A model generated the notes under the pieces. The model searched no databases. It was not told the origin of the DNA and was given only the letters and a program-made list of their open reading frames with translations. From positions 1 to 5,725 of the forward strand of contig CAXBQO010000072.1 in NCBI GenBank assembly GCA_963977945.1: a stretch of DNA of 5,725 nt, given 5' to 3'. The position numbers and the translations under genes were made by a program. Positions 1 through 5,725 of the stretch are shown here, piece by piece. Within the stretch, counting starts at the first letter, position 1; each line of letters starts with the position of its first letter. This DNA is from CALMJB01 sp963977945 (GTDB taxonomy: Bacteria; Actinomycetota; Actinomycetes; Nanopelagicales; Nanopelagicaceae).

Positions 1-984
1 CACAATATAGAAGTTATAAGAGATCGCGCTCGGATTTTGTTGCCCACCCCTAGAGTTGCCTTAAAAGCAAAAAAAATAATTAAGCAAAACCAGATTTCAA
101 TTGTTTGGTTCGGGGCAGCAGCTCCACTTGGGTTAATGGGAAATTACCTGAGGAAATTTGGGGTAGAGAAAATAATCGCGCTCACTCATGGTCATGAGTA
201 TTGGTGGGCAAAACTTCCGGTATTTAAGTCATTACTACGCAAAATAATTCAATCTACAAACCACTTAACATGCCTGGGGGATTTCACACAATCTGAAATT
301 GAAAAAGCTAAACCAAAAAATAGTAAAAATAACACGGTAGTTTCTAAATTGGCTCCAGGAATAAATATTGAACAGTTTCAACCTGGCGCAAAATCTCAGA
401 CATTAACTGATCGTTACGGATTAAATAATCGTCCGGTAGTCGTGTCAGTTGGTCGATTAGTTCATCGAAAAGGTCAGGACAAACTTATTTCAGCTTGGCC
501 AAAAGTGCTGCAGCGCTTTCCAAACGCGGTATTGCTTTTTGTTGGCGATGGACCGATTAAACAAATGCTGATAAATCTGGCTAAGCAAGAGCGCGTGATT
601 AACAATGTCAGATTTGCCGGTCGAGTTGCACACGACCAATTAACTCAACATATTTTGCTGGGCGATATCTTTGCAATGCCTGCCCGAAATCGTTTTTTCG
701 ATCTAGAAGTTGAAGGTTTAGGAATTGTTTATTTGGAAGCAAGTGCCTGCTCATTGCCAGTGATTGTCGGAAATTCCGGCGGTGCAGTGGATGCGGTGGT
801 AAATGGTAAAACTGGATTTGTAGTTGATGGTAAGAATACAAATGAAATAGCAGAAAAAATTATCGAATTGCTGTCAGATCCAGCAATAGCAAAAAATATG
901 GGGGCTGCTGGGCGAAGTTGGGTTGAACAAAATTGGCGTTGGCCAATTTGGCAAGAGCGCTTTAATCAATTATTAAAAAATTAA
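1..984 (+). CDS. pimB: PimB'-like GDP-mannose-dependent mannosyltransferase (GT4), 5'-truncated
   Basis: The reading frame is open from base 1 to the TAA at 982-984 (327 residues visible), so the true start lies upstream. The internal TTG at 37 is not the start, because conserved sequence (LLPTPRVA) runs through it. Family members are about 380 residues, so roughly 50 N-terminal residues are missing. It is a GT-B retaining glycosyltransferase. Visible motifs are VWFGAAAPLG, THGHEYWWA (about residue 62), APGIN, SVGRLVHRKGQD with the donor-phosphate-binding Arg152 and Lys157, LLFVGDGP, and FAMPAR followed by VEGLGIVYLEAS, which holds the EX7E pair Glu238/Glu246. The last block is characteristic of PimB', which adds the second mannose to phosphatidylinositol monomannoside at the cytoplasmic membrane face. 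Closeness to fadD15 and the SRPBCC gene fits the pimB' neighbourhood of other actinobacteria. A related mannosyltransferase acting on another glycolipid cannot be excluded. Confidence 0.85.
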   Translation, partial: HNIEVIRDRARILLPTPRVALKAKKIIKQNQISIVWFGAAAPLGLMGNYLRKFGVEKIIALTHGHEYWWAKLPVFKSLLRKIIQSTNHLTCLGDFTQSEIEKAKPKNSKNNTVVSKLAPGINIEQFQPGAKSQTLTDRYGLNNRPVVVSVGRLVHRKGQDKLISAWPKVLQRFPNAVLLFVGDGPIKQMLINLAKQERVINNVRFAGRVAHDQLTQHILLGDIFAMPARNRFFDLEVEGLGIVYLEASACSLPVIVGNSGGAVDAVVNGKTGFVVDGKNTNEIAEKIIELLSDPAIAKNMGAAGRSWVEQNWRWPIWQERFNQLLKN

Positions 985-1577
985 TCAAGTAAGTGATTTT
1001 CAATAGCAATACTTACGGCTTGAGCGCGATCCTTGGCTGAAAGTTTTCTATAAATACTACCCAGATGAGTTTTTACGGTTGGTTCAGAAATAAAAAGTAA
1101 ACCGGCTATTTCTTTCGCAGTTAAGCCATGATTTAAATATCGCAAAATTTCTCGCTCGCGATTGGTAAGACCAAAATCTTTGCGCATCAATTTTTTAATA
1201 TTTCCACGCAATGCAAAATTTGGTTTTCGATTCATGCAATGTTCGATGACTTTGATTAGTGAATCAAGTGGCTCGGATTTTAAAACATATCCATGTGCGC
1301 CGGCAGATTTTGCTCTACGCAAAGTAATTTCATCATCATGCATGGTTAACACAACTACATAGGCAGATTTAGCTTCTTTATATTTGAGCAAAGAAAGTCC
1401 ATCTTCCTCAGCCAGATTGATATCAAGTACCACCAAATCCGGATTAGTTTGATTAAGAATTGCTCTTGCTTCACTCACCGATGCAGCTGAGCCAACACAT
1501 TGGTGCTCATGCTCATCTAAGTATTTGATAACACCGTGTCGAACCGCATCGTGATCATCTACGACGACAATTCTCAT
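981..1577 (-). CDS. NarL/FixJ-family response regulator (REC + LuxR-type HTH)
   Basis: This is a complete 198-residue DNA-binding response regulator. The receiver domain (about 1-115) has the acidic pair Asp7/Asp8, the phospho-acceptor Asp52 in LVVLDINL, Thr78 in VVLTM and Lys100 in GYVLK, so it should be phosphorylatable. A LuxR/GerE helix-turn-helix occupies about 137-190 (LTNREREIL, LTAKEIAGLLFIS, PTVKTHLGSIYRKL). The ATG at 1577 begins the standard MRIVVVDDH receiver opening. It lies 6 bp after the stop of the histidine kinase gene, and a weak AGG ribosome site overlaps that stop, indicating co-translation with its partner kinase. Its stop shares the TTAA at 981-984 with the converging mannosyltransferase gene. 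Length is normal for the family. The target genes are not evident from the window, although autoregulation of this operon is possible. Confidence 0.93.
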   Translation of the reverse strand: MRIVVVDDHDAVRHGVIKYLDEHEHQCVGSAASVSEARAILNQTNPDLVVLDINLAEEDGLSLLKYKEAKSAYVVVLTMHDDEITLRRAKSAGAHGYVLKSEPLDSLIKVIEHCMNRKPNFALRGNIKKLMRKDFGLTNREREILRYLNHGLTAKEIAGLLFISEPTVKTHLGSIYRKLSAKDRAQAVSIAIENHLLD

Positions 1578-1583
1578 AATTAC

Positions 1584-2144
1584 CTAAAGATTCTTAATAA
1601 TGCGAAATATTTTTGGCGACTCTTGAAATTCAAAACGAAATCCAGATTTTTCCGCTCGCTCTAAGACACCTGATAGCCCAAAAGCAGCATTTATTTGTGC
1701 CTCATCGCCATCATCACTAAATTCGACACTTGAGTCCTTAAAATTGATCTCAATATTTCTGCAATTGCTATGTTTAATTGAATTTGTGGTCAATTCTCGA
1801 ATAATTCTAAAAATTTCGTAGTTGTAGAAAACTTTTCCTTTTACGCCTAACGTGATTCCGGTTTCAGTCAGAATTGAATCAAGTTGATTTTTCAAAACTC
1901 TTTCAGCCGGTAATGTCTTTACATTTTCATCGCTACGTAATTCAAAGATGTCATTTCTTACCTGAGTTAGTAATTCGCTAATTCCTTGACGTACCGAACG
2001 CAATTTTGATCGAGTTTGATTGCCAACATTTTCCGAACTAGCCAATTGGTCGATTTGATAGCCAATTGCAGCTAAATCTTGTGCCAGCCCATCGTGGAGT
2101 TCGCGAGCCATTCGAACTCGTTCAGATATGACTGGATCACTCAA
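1584..2144 (-). CDS. Soluble NarL-type sensor histidine kinase (HisKA_3 + HATPase), no sensor domain
   Basis: Small cytoplasmic histidine kinase, the likely cognate of the response regulator that follows 6 bp downstream. I prefer the TTG at 2144 (186 residues) as start. It is preceded by AAGGAGA at 2163-2157 and overlaps the fadD stop as TTGAGTGA, a translational-coupling arrangement. An ATG at 2186 (200 residues, overlapping fadD by 50 bp) has no clear ribosome site. Counted from that ATG, the HisKA_3 phospho-acceptor is His31 in RMARELHDGLAQ, the N box is RELTTNSIKHS (Asn135, 130-140), the ATP lid begins at DDG (158-160), and FGLSGVLERA (169-178) is the G2-like motif. No transmembrane or input domain (PAS, GAF) is visible, so it either senses an intracellular signal or depends on a partner. 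The usual DxGxG glycine pair is partly degenerate (DDGDE). Confidence 0.9.
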   Translation of the reverse strand: MSDPVISERVRMARELHDGLAQDLAAIGYQIDQLASSENVGNQTRSKLRSVRQGISELLTQVRNDIFELRSDENVKTLPAERVLKNQLDSILTETGITLGVKGKVFYNYEIFRIIRELTTNSIKHSNCRNIEINFKDSSVEFSDDGDEAQINAAFGLSGVLERAEKSGFRFEFQESPKIFRIIKNL

Positions 2145-3945
2145 AGAGTTCGGCGATCTCCTTAGCAAATTGCTGCGAAACCACATGTCGTTTCACTGAA
2201 AGTTTTGCAGTCAATTGCCCACCTGCGATTGTGAAATCAACTGGCAAGATTGTGAATTTGCGAATTGATTCTGCCCGACTTACCGCTTTGTTTGCTTCAT
2301 CAACTGCGGTCTGAATTACGGCAATCAAATCTGGATCCTTAGTTAAATCTAGAATCGATGCACTCTCTTTTTTATTGGCAACTTGCCATGGCTTGATGGT
2401 TTCAGGATCAAGAGTAATTAGCGCTGCAATAAATGGTTTGTTGTCACCAACCACCATGCATTGGCTAATTAGTGGGTGAGCGCGAAGTCGATCTTCTAAC
2501 ACCGCAGGCGCAACATTTTTACCGCCGGAGGTAACTATCAATTCTTTTTTGCGTCCGACGATGTACAAAAAGCCATCGGAATCAATTCGTCCAAGGTCTC
2601 CGGAACGGAAATATCCATCGCCAGTAAATACCTCTTTGTTTGCTGAATCATTTTGCCAATATCCCTGCATCACAATTGGACCTTTTATAAGTACTTCACC
2701 ATCTTCAGCAATTTTTATTGTGGTACCTGGAATTGGTTTTCCGACTGATCCAACTTTGTGGGCTTTTGTTAGATTTAAAGTTGCGCCCGCAGTTGTTTCA
2801 GTTAATCCGTAGCCTTCAAGTACTCGTACTCCAGCGCCGCGATAAAAGTGGCCCAATCTTTCACCAAGTGGCGCGCCACCTGAAATCGCAGCCTCAACTC
2901 TTCCACCTAATACTGCTCGAAGTTTTGCATACACCAGTCGATCAAAAACTAAATGTTTAAGGCGCAAACCTACAGAAATTTTTCCAGAATCTAATCCTTC
3001 GCTATATGCGATGGCAGTGTTAACTGCTTTTTCAAAAATTTTTCCTTTTCCACCAGCTTCAGCTTTGGCTTGTGCGCCATTAAAAACTTTTTCAAAAATT
3101 CTCGGCACTGCAAGTACGAATGTTGGTTTAAAAGATGCCAAATCTGTAGTTAATCTAGTGATGTCACCACAATGGGCCATATGTAATCCGGCAGAAATTG
3201 AACCGATTTGAACCATTCGGCCAAATACGTGGGCCACTGGCAAGAACAACAATGTTGAACCATTTGGCTTTAAGAACAAATCATTTGCACCATTTACAAC
3301 ATTGCCACATTCAGATAAGAAATTTCCGTGGGTTAGTTGCACACCTTTAGGTTTTCCAGTTGTGCCACTGGTATAAATCAGAGTTGCTAAATCATTTGGA
3401 GATAGTGCGGTGCGACGACTATTAATTTCATCATCACTAACATTTGCACCAAGCTTTACTAACTCAGCAATCGCATTTTCAGTAATCGTCCAAATATTTT
3501 TACATTTTGTACCCAAAACCGGGGTAGCGGTTTCGCGGTGCGCTGGAGTTTCAACAATTAATGCAACTGAACTTGAATCTGAAAGTATCCAATCAATTTG
3601 TTCAGCACTTGATGTTTCATAAATCGGAACGGTAACTGCGCCGGCAAACCAAATTGCAAAATCTAAAAGCGTCCACTCGTAACGAGTCTTAGACATAATT
3701 GCGACGCGATCGCCAAATTTCACGCCCGCTGCAATCAAACCTTTTGCCACCTGTCTTATTTCCGCTTCGTACTCTTTTGCGGTAACTGGTTGCCATCCTT
3801 CGCCAAGTGGTCGAGAAACAATTACCCGCTCTGGTTCAAACCAGGCGCGCTCGGTAATTAAATTGGTTAGATTTCCAGCGCTAGCTGTCGGAATGATCGC
3901 TGGGATAGTTACTTCACTACGGGTTGAGGATTCAGTTAGAGACAT
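2137..3945 (-). CDS. fadD: Long-chain fatty-acid--CoA ligase (FadD15-like AMP-forming synthetase)
   Basis: Complete 602-residue ANL-superfamily enzyme that activates long-chain fatty acids with ATP and CoA through an acyl-adenylate, feeding lipid synthesis or beta-oxidation. The ATP/phosphate loop is LIYTSGTTGKPKG (189-201), followed by VAHVFGRM (about 238-244), GYGLTETT (378-385), YFRSGDLGRID (445-455, with the ribose-binding Asp450) and the hinge region GRKKELIVTSGGKNVAP (464-480). Length and the full-length C-terminal domain match actinobacterial FadD15. There is no signal peptide or clear membrane segment. The C-terminal block reads GQLTAKLSVKR (576-586), where the catalytic lysine of the usual LTPTLKxKR appears shifted to Lys581. 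The ATG at 3945 lies 6 nt after a TANNNT hexamer, suggesting leaderless expression. It is first in a unit with the histidine kinase and response regulator. Substrate chain length cannot be read from the sequence. Confidence 0.93.
   Translation of the reverse strand: MSLTESSTRSEVTIPAIIPTASAGNLTNLITERAWFEPERVIVSRPLGEGWQPVTAKEYEAEIRQVAKGLIAAGVKFGDRVAIMSKTRYEWTLLDFAIWFAGAVTVPIYETSSAEQIDWILSDSSSVALIVETPAHRETATPVLGTKCKNIWTITENAIAELVKLGANVSDDEINSRRTALSPNDLATLIYTSGTTGKPKGVQLTHGNFLSECGNVVNGANDLFLKPNGSTLLFLPVAHVFGRMVQIGSISAGLHMAHCGDITRLTTDLASFKPTFVLAVPRIFEKVFNGAQAKAEAGGKGKIFEKAVNTAIAYSEGLDSGKISVGLRLKHLVFDRLVYAKLRAVLGGRVEAAISGGAPLGERLGHFYRGAGVRVLEGYGLTETTAGATLNLTKAHKVGSVGKPIPGTTIKIAEDGEVLIKGPIVMQGYWQNDSANKEVFTGDGYFRSGDLGRIDSDGFLYIVGRKKELIVTSGGKNVAPAVLEDRLRAHPLISQCMVVGDNKPFIAALITLDPETIKPWQVANKKESASILDLTKDPDLIAVIQTAVDEANKAVSRAESIRKFTILPVDFTIAGGQLTAKLSVKRHVVSQQFAKEIAELFE
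2157..2163 (-). promoter_or_regulatory. Ribosome binding site for the histidine kinase TTG start
   Basis: AAGGAGA on the minus strand lies inside the 3' end of fadD. From its AAGGAG core (2163-2158) there are 13 nt to the TTG at 2144, slightly long but workable. It is the only strong Shine-Dalgarno match near the possible kinase starts, and it is the main reason for choosing TTG 2144 over ATG 2186. The same bases also encode the AKE-I residues of FadD, so it could be coincidental. Confidence 0.5.
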
Positions 3946-3957
3946 AACCCAAAATTA
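3946..3957 (-). promoter_or_regulatory. Candidate leaderless promoter of the fadD-kinase-regulator unit
   Basis: On the minus strand TAATTT (3957-3952) is followed by six bases and then the fadD ATG. TANNNT with this spacing places transcription start at or next to the ATG, the usual layout of leaderless actinobacterial genes. No ribosome site precedes the ATG, which fits. No convincing -35 element is seen. Confidence 0.5.
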
Positions 3958-3975
3958 CTGGCATTGCCGAACTTG

Positions 3976-3995
3976 CGCCATCTCTCGCCATTTCT
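3976..3995. repeat. Tandem 10-bp direct repeat in the divergent intergenic region
   Basis: CGCCATCTCT is followed directly by CGCCATTTCT, differing at one base. It sits about 20 to 40 bp upstream of the candidate fadD -10 hexamer, where a regulator could bind. The repeat is short and may be chance. Confidence 0.3.
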
Positions 3996-4010
3996 CCCGC
4001 CGATAAACAC

Positions 4011-4021
4011 CGGTCAAACCG
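4011..4021. repeat. Small inverted repeat, possible operator
   Basis: CGGT-CAA-ACCG is a perfect 4-bp inverted repeat around a 3-bp centre, in the middle of the divergent promoter region (about 66 bp from each start codon). Position suggests a shared operator, but arms this short are weak evidence. Confidence 0.3.
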
Positions 4022-4075
4022 TTTACAGTGCGTGGGAGATGAGAATTAGATGGAAATTCTCTGGTTACTTCGGGG

Positions 4076-4087
4076 TAGCCTTTGGGC
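4076..4087 (+). promoter_or_regulatory. Candidate leaderless promoter of the SRPBCC-glucokinase unit
   Basis: TAGCCT (4076-4081) fits TANNNT and lies six bases before the ATG at 4088, the same geometry as the opposite promoter for fadD. No Shine-Dalgarno is visible before this ATG. A weaker alternative, TTTACA at 4022-4027 with TTAGAT at 4046-4051, would give a leadered transcript. Confidence 0.5.
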
Positions 4088-4525
4088 ATGGCTGATATCT
4101 CAACTTCAACTTTAAACATTGAAGCCGATGCCAAATCGGTTCAAGATGTGTTATTTGATTTAGCAAATTATCCAACCTGGTCAACTGCGATTAAATCAGT
4201 TGAAGTATTACAAAAAGATGGTCAAGGACGAGCAACGCAAATCAAAATGAAAGTTGAATCTGGTGCGCTAAAAGATAAGCCGACATTAAATTACGACTGG
4301 AGTAAAGCTCCGGATCGCTTGGAATTTTCACTCGAAGATGCCGATTTACTTACCGAGATGAGCGGGGCATACATAATTAAAGATAATGGTGATGGCACAA
4401 CCGCTGTTACTTATGAACTTGGTGTGGCGCTGTCGATGCCGGTTCCGGCAATCATGCGCCAAAAGGCAGAAAAATCCACAATCGATTTAGCATTGAAACA
4501 ACTTAAGGAAAAACTCGAGAATTAA
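4088..4525 (+). CDS. SRPBCC (START-like) family protein, Rv2185c-like
   Basis: Complete 145-residue protein with the SRPBCC/polyketide-cyclase-type helix-grip fold, a single-domain hydrophobic-pocket ligand binder. It opens MADISTSTLNIEAD, then has DVLFDLANYPTWSTAIKSVE (19-38), the typical first helix and strand with the Y-P-x-W signature, alternating beta strands in the middle (QIKMKVE, LNYDW, RLEFSLE, TAVTYELGVAL), and a long amphipathic C-terminal helix (about 120-145). From memory, length and many positions match mycobacterial Rv2185c (TB16.3), which also lies near fadD15 and pimB'. I chose ATG 4088 over the in-frame TTG at 4082 because homologues begin MAD and a TANNNT hexamer sits just upstream. 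There is no signal peptide, so it is cytoplasmic. Its ligand is unknown; a lipid or acyl compound is a guess from context. Glucokinase follows 3 bp downstream. Confidence 0.9.
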   Translation: MADISTSTLNIEADAKSVQDVLFDLANYPTWSTAIKSVEVLQKDGQGRATQIKMKVESGALKDKPTLNYDWSKAPDRLEFSLEDADLLTEMSGAYIIKDNGDGTTAVTYELGVALSMPVPAIMRQKAEKSTIDLALKQLKEKLEN

Positions 4526-4528
4526 TTG

Positions 4529-5500
4529 ATGTCAATCTCGCCATCAGCGCTGACGATTGGCATCGATGTCGGCGGAACTAAGGTTCTTGCCGGAGTAGTT
4601 GATTCAAATGGTCAAATTATTTCTCGAGTTCGAAAAGACACTCCAAAAAGTGGTGGACCACAGTTAGTTGAAGTAATTACTGAAATTGTTCAGGAAATTA
4701 ATCAAAATCCGCAGTTTGCAGGGAAAATAACTGGTGTCGGTTTAAGTTGGGCCGGTTTAATTTCTTCGGATCGCTCAACCATCATAGATTCACCAAATAT
4801 TTCTAACTGCACTAATTACCCAATCGGAAAATTATTATCTGAAAAAATTTCCCTGCCAGTTATTGTCGAAAACGATGCCAGTGCGGCGTTATGGGCTGAA
4901 TATAAATTTGGAATAGCGCAAAATTTAAATCCGGTGATGTTTTTTATTATCGGAACTGGAATGGGCGGCGGATTAATTGTTGATGGCAATCTACATCGCG
5001 GCTACTCCGGCGCCGGCGCAGAATTTGGACACATGATTGTGCAAAAAGATGGACAACTTTGCGGCTGTGGCACCAAAGGTTGCATTGAGCAATATGCATC
5101 TGGAACCGCACTACTTCGTATCGCGAGAGAATTAATTCAAGAGCGACCAGCGCAATCTGCTGCGTTACTTGCAAAAGTTGAAGGCAAACCGGAAAACTTA
5201 ACTGGTTCAATTCTTACTGCCGCAGCCCGAGAAAATGATGAAATCGCTCTCGCCGCTTTCAAGCGTCAAGCAGATTGGCTGGGTATGGCGATGGCTTCTT
5301 ACACATTAATTCTGGATCCGCAAGCAATAATTATTGGTGGCGGCGTTGTTGACGCTGGCGAATTACTTATAAAGCCAGCAGCAGAATCGATGGTTAAGTA
5401 CATGCCATTTGGAAAAGATCGTAACATTCCAAAAGTTTTGGCAGCAAAGTTTGGAAACGATGCCGGATTAGTTGGAGCAGCTAACTTAGCTAGAAGTTAA
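4529..5500 (+). CDS. glk: ROK-family glucokinase
   Basis: Complete 323-residue sugar kinase, predicted to phosphorylate glucose with ATP to glucose 6-phosphate in the cytoplasm. Visible motifs: phosphate loop DVGGTK (13-18), GLSWAGLI (71-78), ENDASAALWAE with the catalytic base Asp116, IGTGMGGGLIVDG (141-153), and AGAEFGH (162-168) with sugar-binding Glu165 and His168. A full zinc site is formed by His168 and Cys178, Cys180 and Cys185 in CGCGTKGCIEQYASG, with Glu187. The C-terminal IIIGGGVVDAGELL (267-280) is the second adenosine-binding stretch. It lacks the N-terminal helix-turn-helix of ROK repressors, so it is an enzyme. ATG 4529 is preferred over TTG 4526; only a weak GAGA lies upstream, so it may be translated by coupling to the SRPBCC gene. 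Its stop overlaps the converging hydrolase gene at TTAA 5497-5500. Glucose is the likely substrate, though other hexoses are possible. Confidence 0.9.
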   Translation: MSISPSALTIGIDVGGTKVLAGVVDSNGQIISRVRKDTPKSGGPQLVEVITEIVQEINQNPQFAGKITGVGLSWAGLISSDRSTIIDSPNISNCTNYPIGKLLSEKISLPVIVENDASAALWAEYKFGIAQNLNPVMFFIIGTGMGGGLIVDGNLHRGYSGAGAEFGHMIVQKDGQLCGCGTKGCIEQYASGTALLRIARELIQERPAQSAALLAKVEGKPENLTGSILTAAARENDEIALAAFKRQADWLGMAMASYTLILDPQAIIIGGGVVDAGELLIKPAAESMVKYMPFGKDRNIPKVLAAKFGNDAGLVGAANLARS

Positions 5501-5725
5501 CCGGCAATCTCATTTATAAAATCGCGTGAAGCGGTACAAAGTTTTTCTAAATCATAATCAAGCGCAACGTTGTGAAACGAATTTGGAAATACTATTTGAA
5601 TTACTTTTACAGAATTGATGTGGCGAAGCAAAGTTTGGGCAGAATTTGGATTTACCACGTGATCTTGCGGTGATATTCCAAGCAATAGCGGTTGATTAAT
5701 TAAATACAGATTTTGCCCAACTAAT
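5497..5725 (-). CDS. Alpha/beta-hydrolase (carboxylesterase-like), C-terminal part only
   Basis: The minus-strand frame is open from the right edge to the TAA at 5499-5497, giving 75 visible residues; the start and the nucleophile serine lie outside the window. The TTG at 5685 is internal, because conserved sequence continues upstream of it (NQPLLLGISPQDHVVNP). The segment PLLLGISPQDHVV, with the acid Asp, and FPNSFHNVALDYD, with the catalytic His, match the last two members of an esterase/monoacylglycerol-lipase catalytic triad, followed by a final helix (LCTASRDFINEIAG). This fits the Est30-like carboxylesterase subgroup, in which an SxHV-type motif and LD follow the catalytic histidine. 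It converges on and overlaps glucokinase by 4 bp. The substrate cannot be inferred from this fragment. Confidence 0.75.
   Translation of the reverse strand, partial: LVGQNLYLINQPLLLGISPQDHVVNPNSAQTLLRHINSVKVIQIVFPNSFHNVALDYDLEKLCTASRDFINEIAG

Noticed and set aside
37..39. TTG at 37 as start of the mannosyltransferase
   Set aside because: The frame is open to base 1 and the protein would lack about 60 family residues; the window edge explains the missing start.
69..76. Run of eight A bases as a programmed frameshift or slippage site
   Set aside because: The frame reads through with conserved protein sequence on both sides and no alternative product is apparent.
608..841. Minus-strand open frame inside the mannosyltransferase gene
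   Set aside because: It is antisense to strongly conserved GT4 motifs and has no recognisable domain or ribosome site.
2549..3622. Several plus-strand open frames across fadD
   Set aside because: They mirror the codon pattern of the conserved acyl-CoA synthetase on the other strand and resemble no protein family.
4526..4528. TTG at 4526 as glucokinase start
   Set aside because: The ATG directly after it is the more usual start and gives the same protein apart from one residue.
4947..5210. Minus-strand open frame inside glucokinase
   Set aside because: It is antisense to the glycine-rich and zinc-binding motifs of the kinase, with low-quality composition.
1..5725. Mobile element, CRISPR array, tRNA or rRNA
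   Set aside because: No transposase, long terminal repeats, spaced direct repeats or RNA-gene signatures were seen; nearly all bases belong to ordinary chromosomal genes.

Overview
The window looks like a chromosomal stretch from a low-GC, compact actinobacterium. Three gene families and their neighbourhood point there: a PimB'-type phosphatidylinositol-mannoside mannosyltransferase, a FadD15-type long-chain acyl-CoA synthetase, and a short SRPBCC protein resembling mycobacterial Rv2185c followed by a ROK glucokinase. The same families cluster in Mycobacterium and Streptomyces. The AT-rich codon use and near absence of non-coding DNA suggest a streamlined lineage such as the freshwater Nanopelagicales (acI). 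That placement is inference, because no marker gene is present.

Layout: 1-984 (+) is the 3' part of the mannosyltransferase, cut by the window edge. On the minus strand, reading from 3945 down to 981, come acyl-CoA synthetase, a small soluble histidine kinase and a NarL-family response regulator, packed as one probable transcription unit (overlap, then a 6-bp gap). The 142-bp region 3946-4087 is the only sizeable non-coding gap and is a divergent promoter region. On the plus strand follow the SRPBCC protein (4088-4525) and the ROK glucokinase (4529-5500), again tightly packed. At the right edge, 5497-5725 (-) is the C-terminal end of an alpha/beta-hydrolase cut by the window.

How the parts may work together: the acyl-CoA synthetase supplies activated fatty acids, the mannosyltransferase builds mannosylated membrane lipids, and glucokinase feeds sugar phosphate metabolism, so the locus joins lipid, envelope and sugar functions. 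The two-component pair sits inside the fadD15/pimB' neighbourhood and is apparently co-expressed with fadD, which makes a lipid- or envelope-related signal a reasonable guess but not shown. No mobile element, CRISPR array, RNA gene or clearly novel system was found. The most notable points are the two convergent gene ends that each share a TTAA tetramer, the mirrored leaderless-type promoters, and the sensorless kinase overlapping fadD.
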